Positions 35,293 through 44,357 are shown, counted from the first letter of the stretch. The stretch: 64,000 bases of DNA from an archaeon (GCA_020057405.1 JAGVFW010000004.1:121660-185659), one strand, 5' to 3'. Translations and numbers: made by a program. Notes: generated from the sequence alone by a model not told the origin.

Positions 35293-36180
35293 TTGAAGAT
35301 ACCAAAATGGCTTTTGCCCCTCGTTTCAATAGCGCTCATTGGCTTTTTGCTCTCGCAAATCGACCTTAAGGCAACTGCAGGCGTGCTCTCGCGGGCGGAC
35401 TTGGGTCTCGTCGCCCTCGCAATCTGCTTCACTACAATCTCGCTTGCGCTAAAGACGGTCAGGTGGCAAATCCTGCTCTCAGAAAAGCAGGCGATTCCGT
35501 TTAAGGAACTCTTTCCCATCCAGGTGGCGGGCATTGCGACAAGCAACTTTTCCCCTGGAAAAATGCTCGAGGCACTTAAAGTCGTGCCCCTAAAGCAGCG
35601 AGGCTTGACGTACAGCTACTCGATGCTCACCGTGTTTTGGGAAAGGGGATTCGACCTCGTCGTGCTCTTCGGCTTTTCGTTTTCGGTAATTTCCCTCCTT
35701 GACCCGGCAGTCGGCACGGTCTTAACGGCAATATTTATCGCACTTGTCGCTGCGATGCTGCTCATGTTCCGCCACTTCGAAAAGATCCTCACGTTTGTCA
35801 AAAAGCACGTCAAGCTCGCCGTGCTTGAGGAAGTAAAACCGCATTCGTTCAAGAAACGCACGCTCTTTGCCGCATTTCTAGTCACCGCAGTCGCGTGGCT
35901 TGCTGACGCAGGTGTAATGTTCGCTTCCTTTCGGGCAGTAGGCCTTGACTACGAGTTCATGCGCATCCTAAGCGCCTACGCGGCAAGCATCATCGTCGGC
36001 GTAGTGTCATTCCTGCCGGGGGGCATCGGCAGCACCGAAGCAGCATTCTTGCTATTACTGGGCACTACAAAAGCAGTATTGCCGCAGGTCTTCGGCGCAA
36101 TCCTACTCGGCCGCCTCGCAAGCCTGGGCTTCAGCTCACTTTTGGGATTCGCCTTGCTGCCGCTTGTGAAGAAAAACTAG
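35293..36180 (+). CDS. UPF0104/LPG-synthase-like integral membrane protein
   Basis: 295 residues, TTG start because no ATG or GTG is in frame near the beginning. About eight membrane segments; FLPGGIGSTEAAFLLLL near the C-terminus and NFSPGKMLEALKVVPL in the middle match the AglD/MprF flippase-like family. Its 3' end overlaps the phosphomannomutase gene by 4 bases. May help lipid or glycan translocation. Confidence 0.85.
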   Translation: MKIPKWLLPLVSIALIGFLLSQIDLKATAGVLSRADLGLVALAICFTTISLALKTVRWQILLSEKQAIPFKELFPIQVAGIATSNFSPGKMLEALKVVPLKQRGLTYSYSMLTVFWERGFDLVVLFGFSFSVISLLDPAVGTVLTAIFIALVAAMLLMFRHFEKILTFVKKHVKLAVLEEVKPHSFKKRTLFAAFLVTAVAWLADAGVMFASFRAVGLDYEFMRILSAYAASIIVGVVSFLPGGIGSTEAAFLLLLGTTKAVLPQVFGAILLGRLASLGFSSLLGFALLPLVKKN

Positions 36181-37565
36181 AAGCCTGCCTTTACTTCCTT
36201 ATAGCGCAAGAGCGCACGTCTGAAAACGCCTTGGATGCGTTTAAGTGCCGCAGGCGTCTTTCCTTCAAAGCGAAGCGAGAGCTCGGGCTCGTTTTTGCTA
36301 AAGCGCACGAGGCCCCAGCCGTCCGAAAAGAGCACGCGGGCACCGTCAATGTCGATTACCCGGTTAGTCTTCTTGAAGGCACGGGTGAGCTCAGCCACGA
36401 TCTCCGCTTTTCGAGTTTCGGCTCCTTCGCCGGTCACGTGAAGGCGGTATTCCTGCGAGGAATAGTATTTTGGCGCGTCGGAAATCAAGTCTTTGATGGA
36501 TTTTCCCGAATCACTAACGAGCTTGCACAGCCGGTTCGAGGCGTAAATTGCGTCGCTAAGCCAGGCGCGTTTTTCCATGAAGTAAAAGTGGCCGCTCATC
36601 TCGGCACCGACGCGAGCGCCCTCCTTGGCCATGAGCTTCTCAACATTCGTGTAGCCCGTGCGGCTAAGAATTGGCTTTCCGCCCCTCGACCTCACGTCGT
36701 CGATGACAGACTGCGAGCACTTGATTTCAACTACGATTTTGGCGCCCTTGCGCACCGCCACTTCCCTTCGGGCGAAGAGCAGGAGTAGCATGTCGGGCCA
36801 GATGATGTTGCCATTGGCGTCAACTGCGGCCACGCGATCGCCGTCGCCGTCGAGCATCAGGCCCAAGTCGGCTTTTTGTTTTCGCACTTGCGCAATCAGC
36901 CACGGGAAGTTCTCAGGCTTGACGGGATTGGGCGAGTGGTTTGGAAAGCGCGGGTCTGGCTTGCAGAAAAGGGCAGTGACTGAAGCGCCGATTGCGCGAA
37001 GCGCCGGGACGACGAACGGGCCGGCAGTGCCGTTGCCGCAGTCGACGACGACTTTGAACTTGCCGCGCAATTTGTTACCGGAAGAAACTGCCTTGAGGTA
37101 GTTTGAAAAAATGTTTTTCGAACTTGCTTTGCCGGAACCGGTTGCGAACTTTCCACTAACGACGTAATCTTTGAGGTCAAGGCCGCTTACGGGAAGCATC
37201 TTGAAACGCATTTTGAGGCCGTTGTATTGGGGCGGGTTGTGGCTCGCGGTTACTGAAGCCGCACCAGTGGTGTGCAGAAACTCGTTGGCAAAGTATGCCA
37301 TCGGCGTGGTCACTTGCCCAATGCGCACGACGTCACAGCCGGTTGAGCGCAGGCCCTTGACAAAAGCGCGTTCGTAAGAAGGCGACGAGGCGCGGTTGTC
37401 GCGGCCGACTGCGCAGGAGGGTCTTTTGCCGCCATTGCGCTTGGCAAGCAGGGTGCCAAAAGCCTTTCCGAATAGCTCGTAAGAGGCAGGCGAGAGTTCT
37501 TTTTGCGCCAGGCCCCGCACGTCGTACTCTCTAAAGACATGAAGTGGTGGCGAATTGCCCATCAT
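36177..37565 (-). CDS. Phosphomannomutase/phosphoglucomutase
   Basis: 462 residues. The phosphoserine loop TASHNPPQYNG is at about residue 110, the metal loop DGDGDR near 240, sugar-binding AEMSGHFYF (GEMSGH type) near 318, and the C-terminal RFEGKTP phosphate-binding segment. It interconverts sugar-1- and sugar-6-phosphates. Divergent from a sugar-phosphate nucleotidyltransferase, so the two likely supply nucleotide sugars. Confidence 0.95.
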   Translation of the reverse strand: MMGNSPPLHVFREYDVRGLAQKELSPASYELFGKAFGTLLAKRNGGKRPSCAVGRDNRASSPSYERAFVKGLRSTGCDVVRIGQVTTPMAYFANEFLHTTGAASVTASHNPPQYNGLKMRFKMLPVSGLDLKDYVVSGKFATGSGKASSKNIFSNYLKAVSSGNKLRGKFKVVVDCGNGTAGPFVVPALRAIGASVTALFCKPDPRFPNHSPNPVKPENFPWLIAQVRKQKADLGLMLDGDGDRVAAVDANGNIIWPDMLLLLFARREVAVRKGAKIVVEIKCSQSVIDDVRSRGGKPILSRTGYTNVEKLMAKEGARVGAEMSGHFYFMEKRAWLSDAIYASNRLCKLVSDSGKSIKDLISDAPKYYSSQEYRLHVTGEGAETRKAEIVAELTRAFKKTNRVIDIDGARVLFSDGWGLVRFSKNEPELSLRFEGKTPAALKRIQGVFRRALLRYKEVKAGF

Positions 37566-37594
37566 AACCGCTTTAAATCACTCTGTGTTTTTAA

Positions 37595-38860
37595 TCAGGT
37601 AGGTGTTCAAAAACGACGGCTAATAGCGGCACAAAGGCCCTTCTTCTCGCAGGCGGTTATGGCACGCGGCTCTTTCCGTTAAGCCTCCGCATCCCAAAGG
37701 CAATGGTGCCGGTTGCGGGAAAACCGGTTCTCGAGCACCTGGTGCGCGTCTGCGTCTCTGCGGGCATTCACGACATCGTCATTTCACTTAACACTAACCA
37801 GCGCGTGATTGAGGAGTACTTTGGCGACGGGAACCGCTTTGGCGCACGCATTTCATACGCTTACGAGACTACAGCGAATGACGAGGACAAGCTTGGCGCA
37901 ATCGGCGCCATCCAATACGCCCTCGAGAAGACGGGCGGGCCTGCCGAGTGCATCATCCTTGGCGGGGACAACGTATTTTACGGCCTTGATGTAAAGGCAA
38001 TGCGCGAGGCGCATAAAAAGCGCGGCGCGGTTGCAAGCATCGCGCTATTTTCTCTTTCCGACCCGCGCGACGCGCCCCAGTACGGCATCGCGAAAGTCGA
38101 CGCGTCAGGCAGGCTCACGCGATTTAAGGAAAAGCCCGCACCGGAGGAAGTGTTTTCGGACAAAGTGGCAACTGCTGCGTACTACCTCGAGGAGTCGTTC
38201 GTGCGCGAGTACTTGCCCGCTTACGTCGAGCGGCTAAAGGCCCAGGGGCAGAAGGCCGACAAGCTTGGCGACTTGTGGGCGCACTTTGTGAAGGAACTGC
38301 CGCTCTACGGCCACGCCTTCCAAGGAATGTGGGGCGATACGAATAACGCGAAAACCTACATCGAAACGCACAAGCAGGCGATGAACTTCGTTGCCCCGAC
38401 GTCGCTTGAGGGCATCGAGTGCACGATTTACCGTCCGGGAAACGTCTGCATTTCAAGGGCCCACATTTCACCTGACGCTACCATCCGGGGCCCGGCGATA
38501 ATCGAGGAAGGGTGTGTGGTCGAGGCGGGCACGGTTGTAGGCTCCGGCACTCACTTGATGAAAAACGCGCGCGTTGGCAAGGGCGCGTCCGTCCAAGGTA
38601 GCGTGGTCTTTAGGGACTGCGAAATCGGGGAAGGCGCCCGGATTGTCGATAGTGTGCTTGACATTGGCGTTCGCGTGGGTCGCGGCGCGCAAGTGGGGCC
38701 CAACTGCATTTTGGGCTACAAATCCTTCGTCTGCCCCAATGCGAAAGTGCTTGGGGAAACGCGCGTGTGGCCCTACTGTGAAATCGGCGCGGTAGTGAGC
38801 GGCGATGTTACTATACCCGAAGAGCTCTTCCGGCACAAGATGACAGACCGGCTTTACTGA
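37595..38860 (+). CDS. Sugar-1-phosphate nucleotidyltransferase with left-handed beta-helix; 5' end lacks a normal start
   Basis: The catalytic frame includes TKALLLAGGYGTRLFPLS and KAMVPVAGKPVLEHLV, then LGGDNVFYGLD and FKEKP, and ends with hexapeptide repeats (ISPDATIRGPAIIEEGCVVEAG and so on). Bifunctional GlmU-like, or a glucose-1-phosphate thymidylyltransferase relative. No ATG, GTG or TTG precedes the nucleotide-binding loop in this frame; the first is ATG 37703, which would remove it. A GTG at 37603, ~30 bases after a TTTAAAT box, is one base out of frame because of an AAAAA run (37609-37613). A frameshift, a sequence error or a non-standard start is therefore likely. Confidence 0.85.
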   Translation, partial: SGRCSKTTANSGTKALLLAGGYGTRLFPLSLRIPKAMVPVAGKPVLEHLVRVCVSAGIHDIVISLNTNQRVIEEYFGDGNRFGARISYAYETTANDEDKLGAIGAIQYALEKTGGPAECIILGGDNVFYGLDVKAMREAHKKRGAVASIALFSLSDPRDAPQYGIAKVDASGRLTRFKEKPAPEEVFSDKVATAAYYLEESFVREYLPAYVERLKAQGQKADKLGDLWAHFVKELPLYGHAFQGMWGDTNNAKTYIETHKQAMNFVAPTSLEGIECTIYRPGNVCISRAHISPDATIRGPAIIEEGCVVEAGTVVGSGTHLMKNARVGKGASVQGSVVFRDCEIGEGARIVDSVLDIGVRVGRGAQVGPNCILGYKSFVCPNAKVLGETRVWPYCEIGAVVSGDVTIPEELFRHKMTDRLY

Positions 38861-39408
38861 CGCAACAGCCAGCCGAAAACCGTCGAGGGCACTGCACGGG
38901 CGTAAGTTTCGTACGGCTTTCCGAACTTTTTCCGAAGTATTGTCTCCTCAACGCGCACGCGGTAGGCCAGGTATGCAACGACTAAGGCGTAAGCCACAAG
39001 CGATGCCGTGCTAAGCAAAAGCACCGCGAGGCCGAGGAAAAAAAGCGCGGCTGAAGAGTAGAGGGGATGGCGGGCGATTGCGTAAACTCCGGTCGTCACA
39101 AGCCTTGGCTTTTTTGAAAAAGTGATGCCGGCGCTATAAGACCTGCCAAGGCCCCTAACCGACTTGAAGTGCAGGACTAAGCCAGCGGCTGCGGGCAAGA
39201 ACCCTAGGTAATTGATTGCGCTTGAGGCGCCCGAACTAATGAAGTCGGCTGTCGAAGCGGCAAAGAAAAAGCCGTACGTTGCGTACATCGCAAGCCTTGA
39301 CGGCCAGTGCATCTCCCCGCCGCCGTGGCCTGAAAGCGTCGCTGCTGCCGACGGCGCATAGTAGGCTAGGGTGAGGGACGCGGCTGCGGCCAGTAAAAAC
39401 TGCTGCAT
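38854..39408 (-). CDS. Isoprenylcysteine methyltransferase-like (ICMT/PEMT-type) membrane protein
   Basis: 184 residues with about five membrane segments. C-terminal RLVTTGVYAIARHPLYSSAALFFLG and ETILRKKFGKPYETYARAVP match the SAM- and substrate-binding pattern of the ICMT/phospholipid methyltransferase family (RHPxY, EE..L...FG..Y..Y). Substrate unknown. Preceded by a tiny Lys-rich frame one base upstream. Confidence 0.82.
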   Translation of the reverse strand: MQQFLLAAAASLTLAYYAPSAAATLSGHGGGEMHWPSRLAMYATYGFFFAASTADFISSGASSAINYLGFLPAAAGLVLHFKSVRGLGRSYSAGITFSKKPRLVTTGVYAIARHPLYSSAALFFLGLAVLLLSTASLVAYALVVAYLAYRVRVEETILRKKFGKPYETYARAVPSTVFGWLLRQ

Positions 39409-39471
39409 TTAGCAGAACTCGCAGGCGCTAGCCTTCTTCTTGGGTTTGGAGAGCTTCTTTCGTGCGGGCAT
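39409..39471 (-). CDS. 20-residue Lys-rich peptide ending in CEFC
   Basis: ATG at 39471, stop at 39411-39409, directly before the methyltransferase start at 39408. Contains seven Lys plus one Arg and finishes Ala-Cys-Glu-Phe-Cys, a possible half zinc site. May be a small translated peptide coupled to the next gene; chance is not excluded. Confidence 0.35.
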   Translation of the reverse strand: MPARKKLSKPKKKASACEFC

Positions 39472-39513
39472 TGTTGTCACCAAAACTGCGGTTATCTACT
39501 CGAATTTTGATTG

Positions 39514-39840
39514 TTACGCAACGTCGAGGTGGTGCTCGTACTGGAAACCGGCTTCGCCGTTTATCGTAAGCAGCTCGCGCGTGGCAATGCGGAAAAGCTC
39601 GATTGACTCGACTTGACCCTTGCCGGCTATAGCTGCCTCGACGCGGGCGAGCACTTTTGCGGAAATTGTCTCGGCGCTCTCCTCGTCCATTCTTGCATCG
39701 CGGCAAGCGTGGTAGACTGAGGCAAAGAGCTTCTTGCCGTCAAAAGGTTCGAAGCGGCCGCGGCGCTTGACTACGACGACTGCGGGTGGCTTCTCCGGTT
39801 CGTGTTTCTCGCGCGTTTTCTTCAAAGCCAATTTGACCAC
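39514..39840 (-). CDS. ATP-cone domain protein
   Basis: 108 residues. VVVKRRGRFEPFDGKKLFASVYHACRDARM followed by VESIELFRIATREL is the ATP-cone nucleotide-sensing fold of ribonucleotide reductases and NrdR. Here it stands alone, with a basic N-terminal stretch instead of the NrdR zinc ribbon. Possibly a nucleotide-responsive regulator. It follows the KaiC-like gene by 12 bases. Confidence 0.8.
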   Translation of the reverse strand: MVKLALKKTREKHEPEKPPAVVVVKRRGRFEPFDGKKLFASVYHACRDARMDEESAETISAKVLARVEAAIAGKGQVESIELFRIATRELLTINGEAGFQYEHHLDVA

Positions 39841-39852
39841 ACTCCCAAATAA

Positions 39853-40575
39853 CTAGTCCTTAAGCGACGACCACTCGAGGCCTTCCTTAGAGTTTACTGA
39901 AATGCCAGTGTCGTCGATTGTGACTGCGTGAACGTTTTTGTCGTGGTTGGTGCCACGCATCTTGCGCACGAAAAACAGCCGTTGCGGTGCGATGAAGTAA
40001 AGCATGAGGAGGCCGTCGGAAAGGAATTCCTCGACGCCAAATTGGGAAAAGTCGCTTTTGCCGCCCCTAGTCTCGCAGGTGATTATCGTCGTGCAGTTTA
40101 GCTTGCGCAGCTCCTCGACGAGGTTGTACATCACGTAGCGCGTCTTGTTCTCGTCAATGAACCAGTAGCTAAAGGCGCTGATGCTGTCGATGACGAGGCG
40201 CTTTGCCCCGATTTCCTTCACTTTCTCGACAATGCGCTTGATTTGCTCGTTCGCGTTAGTCTGCATGTCCTCGCCGGGCTCGAACTTGTAGATTTTAAGC
40301 AGGTTGTCGCGCTCTAGGGGCAAGAGGTCCCACTTGAAGCGCTGCATGTTCCACCACAGGTTGTGCGGGCCTTCCTCTAGCGTGATGTAGACGCCTGGCT
40401 CGCCCTGCTCTTTCGCGCCGTAGTAGAGGTACTGGAGGCAGAATATGCTCTTGCCAGCTCCAGCAGCGCCGCTAAGAAGGATGCTGGAGCCTTCCGGAAA
40501 GCCGCCCTCGATGAGCTCGTCAACGCCGGGAATGCCGGTCTTAACTCGATTCAATGCAATCGATAGGCTTTTCAC
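39853..40575 (-). CDS. KaiC/RadA-like RecA-superfamily ATPase
   Basis: 240 residues, single domain. GIPGVDELIEGGFPEGSSILLSGAAGAGKSIF has the Walker A (GAAGAGKS); a catalytic Glu pair follows in YITLEEGP; Walker B is RLVIDSISAF. Archaeal single-domain KaiC-like proteins are signalling ATPases. First gene of a four-member minus-strand run (KaiC-like, ATP-cone, tiny peptide, methyltransferase). Confidence 0.88.
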   Translation of the reverse strand: MKSLSIALNRVKTGIPGVDELIEGGFPEGSSILLSGAAGAGKSIFCLQYLYYGAKEQGEPGVYITLEEGPHNLWWNMQRFKWDLLPLERDNLLKIYKFEPGEDMQTNANEQIKRIVEKVKEIGAKRLVIDSISAFSYWFIDENKTRYVMYNLVEELRKLNCTTIITCETRGGKSDFSQFGVEEFLSDGLLMLYFIAPQRLFFVRKMRGTNHDKNVHAVTIDDTGISVNSKEGLEWSSLKD

Positions 40576-40672
40576 GGGCGGTCTTAAAAAAGACTAGCAC
40601 AGACGCGCACCGAAGCCCCCGGCAAGCTTTTAAAAACCCGGCAACCGTAAACTCCTTTACCCACCAGAGAAA

Positions 40673-41494
40673 GTGATAGTAAGAATGGACCTGCTAAGCG
40701 TAGTGGTCAAGCCCACTTGGAAAGAGTTCCTCATCGACTTAGTCCAAACCAAGCAAATGGACCCGTGGGACATCGACATTTCAGCAGTCGCCGAGGCATA
40801 CCTAGAGCGCGTTCGCGAACTCCAGTCGCTTGACTTGCGCGTTCCTGCAAACGTCATCCTCGCCTGCGCACTCATGCTGCGCTACAAGGCCGAAACAATC
40901 TCTTTTGCAGACCCGATAGAGGAAGAGTACTACGAGGAACCGGCGCTCATCGACGAGGAATTGCCAGACCTTCTTTATCGCCCCAACCTGCCCAGGCGCC
41001 GCGGCGTCACCCTCGAGGAACTCATCACTGCAGTAGAGAAGGTGATGAAGGACGGCGAGCGGCCCGCAGTCAAGTTTGCTGCACCCAAGGAGCTTAACCT
41101 CGATTTGCCGAAGACCGACATGGACGAACTGATGGCGGCCGTTTACCACAAAGCCCACTCGCTAAAAGACACCGAAGGCGTGCTAATCTTCTCCGACCTA
41201 ATCAAGGCCAACACGGCTACTGTTGACACAAGCGGGCTAAACGGCAACCGCGCCAAAGTCGAGAACGCGTTTAAGCATCTCGACTCGGCAAAAACGCGGG
41301 GCGAGAAAGTAGTCTACCACCTGATTCCGGTGCTCCACCTCGTTCAGGACGAGAAGCTCCACGCGTGGCAAAACGACTTTTTCGGCGAAGTGTTCATAAA
41401 AGTGCTAGACCCGGCCCACATTCCTCAACCGGCAGAAGCGAAGGCGGAAGAGCAGCCCGTAGAACCTATTACTAAATCCCCGGAAACGGCCTAA
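40673..41494 (+). CDS. scpA: Segregation and condensation protein A (kleisin)
   Basis: 273 residues from GTG; ATG at 40685 is an alternative. The N-terminal EFLIDLVQTKQMDPWDIDISAVAEAYLERV is the kleisin SMC-neck-binding part, an acidic linker follows (EEEYYEEPALIDEELP), and a C-terminal winged helix DTEGVLIFSDL... binds the SMC head. Partner smc and scpB genes are not in the window. Confidence 0.88.
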   Translation: MIVRMDLLSVVVKPTWKEFLIDLVQTKQMDPWDIDISAVAEAYLERVRELQSLDLRVPANVILACALMLRYKAETISFADPIEEEYYEEPALIDEELPDLLYRPNLPRRRGVTLEELITAVEKVMKDGERPAVKFAAPKELNLDLPKTDMDELMAAVYHKAHSLKDTEGVLIFSDLIKANTATVDTSGLNGNRAKVENAFKHLDSAKTRGEKVVYHLIPVLHLVQDEKLHAWQNDFFGEVFIKVLDPAHIPQPAEAKAEEQPVEPITKSPETA

Positions 41495-42522
41495 AGCAGG
41501 AATCCGTAGGCGTCTTCAATCAAGCCAATGCCCTTCTTTAGTTTGACATCCTTGAAGACAAAGTCCGTGCACTCTACGAAGTACTCGTCGTAATGGAATT
41601 CTCCGCGGCCCTTGAGCAAAAACTGCTTGAAGGCGTAAGTCTTCAGGTAGGCGACAACTTCGTTTCCTTCAAGCACCCACCTGTCTCCCGCAAGTTTTCG
41701 CAAGCGGCAATTGCCAAGCTTAACCGTCTTTCCGGAAGGCAGCCGGTAGGTTCCCGAATGGAACAAGTACTCGCCAAGGTCAAGCTTGTCAAGGCGAACT
41801 GCATAAAAGTCAAGAACCGACTTGTTGGGAAAAGTGAGCCGCAGCCAATTCCAGGGAACAAACGGCGCAGTCACGATGACTTTTTGAACATACGCAAAGC
41901 CTGAGAACTTTTTCCCGCCAATCGTGCCACGCGCGTCAAGGTAGAGGTTGTACATGCCGAGGCCCAGGGAATTTGCCGAGGCGTCAAGTGCCTCAAATGG
42001 AACGCCACTTTTGGGCGTCGATAACTTCAATCGCGTGCCATTGCCGGCGCTTAGCTCGTAGTGAGGAAAAGCGCCCGTAAGCTCAAAAGAACGGGCCTTT
42101 AGTGAGTTCTTGGTCGCTTCAAGCGCAACTGACTCTTCGACAAAAACGTTTTTCTTGCCAGAATAATACCAGCCTACTGCAGCTACCTTTCCGCCGTGGC
42201 CTGCCCTGCCGTTTACCCACGCGTCGAAAAACGAGCGGCCGAAAGTGAGGACGAGCTGGGTCTTATCGCCCGAAGTTGACGCGATTTGAATGAACCAGTA
42301 CTCTTTTCCTCCAGGTGCAAGCGGCACTTGTGAGAAAAGGAACTCGTCAAGCCTTGTTGCTTCCCTTCGGTCAGTAACTATTTGAAAGAGCCGCGCCTTC
42401 TTTGCAGCACTCGAAAGGGAGTTTAGCAGGAGCTTGCCCGGGCCCTTGACGACCCCCTTTGAGTAAAAGCTAGCGGACTCTAGATTTGAGCCCAACTTTC
42501 GAACAAGGGAAGAAATTTTCAC
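41491..42522 (-). CDS. Uncharacterised 343-residue protein, possibly AttH/CrtC lipocalin-like
   Basis: No clear motif. The middle and C-terminal parts alternate beta strands with aromatic pairs (GKEYWFIQIAS, PWNWLRLTFPNKSVLDFYAVRL, LPSGKTVKLG), recalling the double lipocalin AttH/CrtC fold. It has no signal peptide. The identification is only by impression. Overlaps scpA by 4 bases at the 3' end. Confidence 0.55.
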   Translation of the reverse strand: MKISSLVRKLGSNLESASFYSKGVVKGPGKLLLNSLSSAAKKARLFQIVTDRREATRLDEFLFSQVPLAPGGKEYWFIQIASTSGDKTQLVLTFGRSFFDAWVNGRAGHGGKVAAVGWYYSGKKNVFVEESVALEATKNSLKARSFELTGAFPHYELSAGNGTRLKLSTPKSGVPFEALDASANSLGLGMYNLYLDARGTIGGKKFSGFAYVQKVIVTAPFVPWNWLRLTFPNKSVLDFYAVRLDKLDLGEYLFHSGTYRLPSGKTVKLGNCRLRKLAGDRWVLEGNEVVAYLKTYAFKQFLLKGRGEFHYDEYFVECTDFVFKDVKLKKGIGLIEDAYGFLL

Positions 42523-42589
42523 TAATCAAACCACCAAAAGCTGTACGCTAATTACCCAAAAGCAACGGCGATTATTAAAGCGAAGAGAG

Positions 42590-42660
42590 TGCGGTCGCCG
42601 GGAATCGGACCCGGGCAGCGAGCTTGGAAGGCTCGTATCATACCATTAGATCACGACCGC
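42590..42660 (-). tRNA. tRNA-Gly (anticodon TCC)
   Basis: Acceptor GCGGTCG (42660-42654) pairs with CGACCGC (42597-42591). Anticodon stem CGAGC/GCTCG with loop CTTCCAA; T arm CCGGG-TCCGATT-CCCGG. No intron. Confidence 0.95.
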
Positions 42661-42697
42661 GCGTGATTAGGAATTTAGGTCGAAAGAGTTTAAGAAG

Positions 42698-42770
42698 TGG
42701 GGCCGCTGCGATTTGAACGCAGATCACTTGCCCCCCAGGCAAGTAGGATGCCAGGTTACCCCACGGCCCC
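42698..42770 (-). tRNA. tRNA-Pro (anticodon GGG)
   Basis: Acceptor GGGGCCG (42770-42764) pairs with CGGCCCC (42705-42699). Anticodon stem CTTGC/GCAAG, loop CTGGGGG; T arm CTGCG-TTCAAAT-CGCAG. No intron. Confidence 0.93.
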
Positions 42771-42835
42771 GTTGGGATAAGGAATACTCTAATGGTCGAA
42801 AAAGAATAATAAAGGGAAGAAATACCCGAGTCGAC

Positions 42836-43030
42836 TTAGAAGCGGGGGTATTTCCTGATTTCGTCCATGAGCTCCGCTTGGGCGAGGAACATGCGCCTGC
42901 AGCAGTAGCGTTCCATGCCAACGTCGTCGAGGGCGGTTGCCGCTGGCGTGCCATTCTCGACTGCCGACTTGTACGCGTCGTACTTGTCTGCGACGGGCTT
43001 GCCGCACGTGAAGCATCGGACGGGAATCAT
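42836..43030 (-). CDS. rpoN: RNA polymerase subunit N (RPB10 homologue)
   Basis: 64 residues. The zinc site is MIPVRCFTCGKPV near the start and GMERYCCRRMFL in the middle, together the atypical CxxC...CC of RPB10/RpoN. Positioned after uS9, as in many archaea. Confidence 0.95.
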   Translation of the reverse strand: MIPVRCFTCGKPVADKYDAYKSAVENGTPAATALDDVGMERYCCRRMFLAQAELMDEIRKYPRF

Positions 43031-43123
43031 CATTTTTTCATCACTCCAATTTGGTGAAGCTTTTCAAGCTCCGGGCACCGAGCCGGCAACCAGCCGGGAG
43101 CCTCGCAGCGCGCAGAAAAGGTT

Positions 43124-43561
43124 CTACCTGTAGCTCTTGGTAAAGCGGGCGCGCGCCTTGGGGCCCTTGAACTTCTTGGGCTCTACGCGGCGTGGGTCGT
43201 TGATTACCATCGACCTGTCAAAAGCGACCATCTTGGCTTTTAGCGTAGGGTCGCCTGAAAGTGCGATTAGTGCCTTTGCGATTGCAGTGCGGGCGGCTTG
43301 CGCCTGTCCCATAACCCCGCCGCCGTTGGCCTTGACGCTGACGTCATAGTCCGAGGCGGTAACGAACGAAAGTGGCTCGACGATAATCTCGCGGGCGGTC
43401 GCGTCTGAAAGAAGCGAGAGATGCCTGCCGTTAAAGGTGATGCGCCCGGTGCCCTTGCTGACCGACGCGCGGGCGATTGCGCGCTTGCGCTTGCCTGAAG
43501 CGACGGTTGCCTTGAGGACCTTCTTTCGGGGAGAGCGTTTGGTAGTAGTTTCTTCAGCCAT
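43124..43561 (-). CDS. rps9: Ribosomal protein uS9
   Basis: 145 residues from the ATG at 43561, two bases after the uL13 stop. SGKRKRAIARASVSKGTGRITFNGRHL and the C-terminal GPKARARFTKSYR, whose tail reaches the P-site tRNA, are diagnostic. Part of the L18e-L13-S9-RpoN run. Confidence 0.97.
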   Translation of the reverse strand: MAEETTTKRSPRKKVLKATVASGKRKRAIARASVSKGTGRITFNGRHLSLLSDATAREIIVEPLSFVTASDYDVSVKANGGGVMGQAQAARTAIAKALIALSGDPTLKAKMVAFDRSMVINDPRRVEPKKFKGPKARARFTKSYR

Positions 43562-43562
43562 T

Positions 43563-43988
43563 TTAACGGTCACCTGCCTTCCAGCCAAGCCGTTCGCCGA
43601 GCTGCTCTAGCGTGATGGATGCGATGCTTAAGTTCTTTACTGCAAACCGCTCTTTCTGGGTTCCCTCGAACTCTTTTGGAACGCCCATGAATGTCTTTAT
43701 CTTGTGGTACGCGACGGAACCGCGGGAGCTCTTCTTGGGAACCATGCCGCGGATGATGCGCTTGAAGAGTAGGTCGGGCCGCCGTGGCCACTTGGCAGCG
43801 TGGTCGGGGTTGCCCTTTTGCGTCATCAGCCTGCGGTTGTAGTACTTGCTAACAACCATCTTTGGGGCACCGCTGATGATTGCCTTCTCTGCGTTGACTA
43901 TGACTATGTCCTCGCCTGCTAGTGCTTTTTTAGTCGCCAGGGCAGCGAGCCGTCCAGCGACACTACCGGTTGCGTCAAAAACTATCAT
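43563..43988 (-). CDS. rpl13: Ribosomal protein uL13
   Basis: 141 residues. IVFDATGSVAGRLAALATKKAL and RGMVPKKSSRGSVAYHKIKTFMGVP identify it. Follows eL18. Confidence 0.97.
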   Translation of the reverse strand: MIVFDATGSVAGRLAALATKKALAGEDIVIVNAEKAIISGAPKMVVSKYYNRRLMTQKGNPDHAAKWPRRPDLLFKRIIRGMVPKKSSRGSVAYHKIKTFMGVPKEFEGTQKERFAVKNLSIASITLEQLGERLGWKAGDR

Positions 43989-43997
43989 TGTTAATCA

Positions 43998-44357
43998 CTA
44001 TCCTAGAATGCGGGCGTTCTTGCTATCGCCCTTGTCTGCAGCTTCCCTCAAAGTCATCAGCTTGCCCCCAGCCGCGACAATCTTGTCGCGGGCGGGCTTT
44101 GTTGCCGAGAGGGCTGCAATCGTGAGTTTCTTGCTAAGCTTGCCTAATGAAAGAATCTTGCCTGGGACGATGACGAGCTCGCCTTCCTTGCCGTACTTTT
44201 CAAGGGCGTAAAGGTTGACTTCAACGCGCCTGCGGCTTGAGCGCGAGAGCACCTCGGCTGCGCGCAGCCAAACGGCTTTCTTCGTCTTGCCGTAGGCCTT
44301 CTTGAGTGCCCGTAGTGCCTCGAGGACTTCGAAACTTTCAGCGCCTGTTTTTACCAT
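43998..44357 (-). CDS. rpl18e: Ribosomal protein eL18
   Basis: 119 residues. SRRRVEVNLYALEKYGKEGELVIVPGKILSLGKLSK is the conserved centre. Archaea and eukaryotes only. The tRNA-Leu gene lies between rpoD and this gene. Confidence 0.95.
   Translation of the reverse strand: MVKTGAESFEVLEALRALKKAYGKTKKAVWLRAAEVLSRSSRRRVEVNLYALEKYGKEGELVIVPGKILSLGKLSKKLTIAALSATKPARDKIVAAGGKLMTLREAADKGDSKNARILG

Noticed and set aside
39428..39706. Basic 92-codon frame between the ATP-cone gene and the methyltransferase
   Set aside because: It overlaps the ATP-cone domain in a shifted frame and has no family features.
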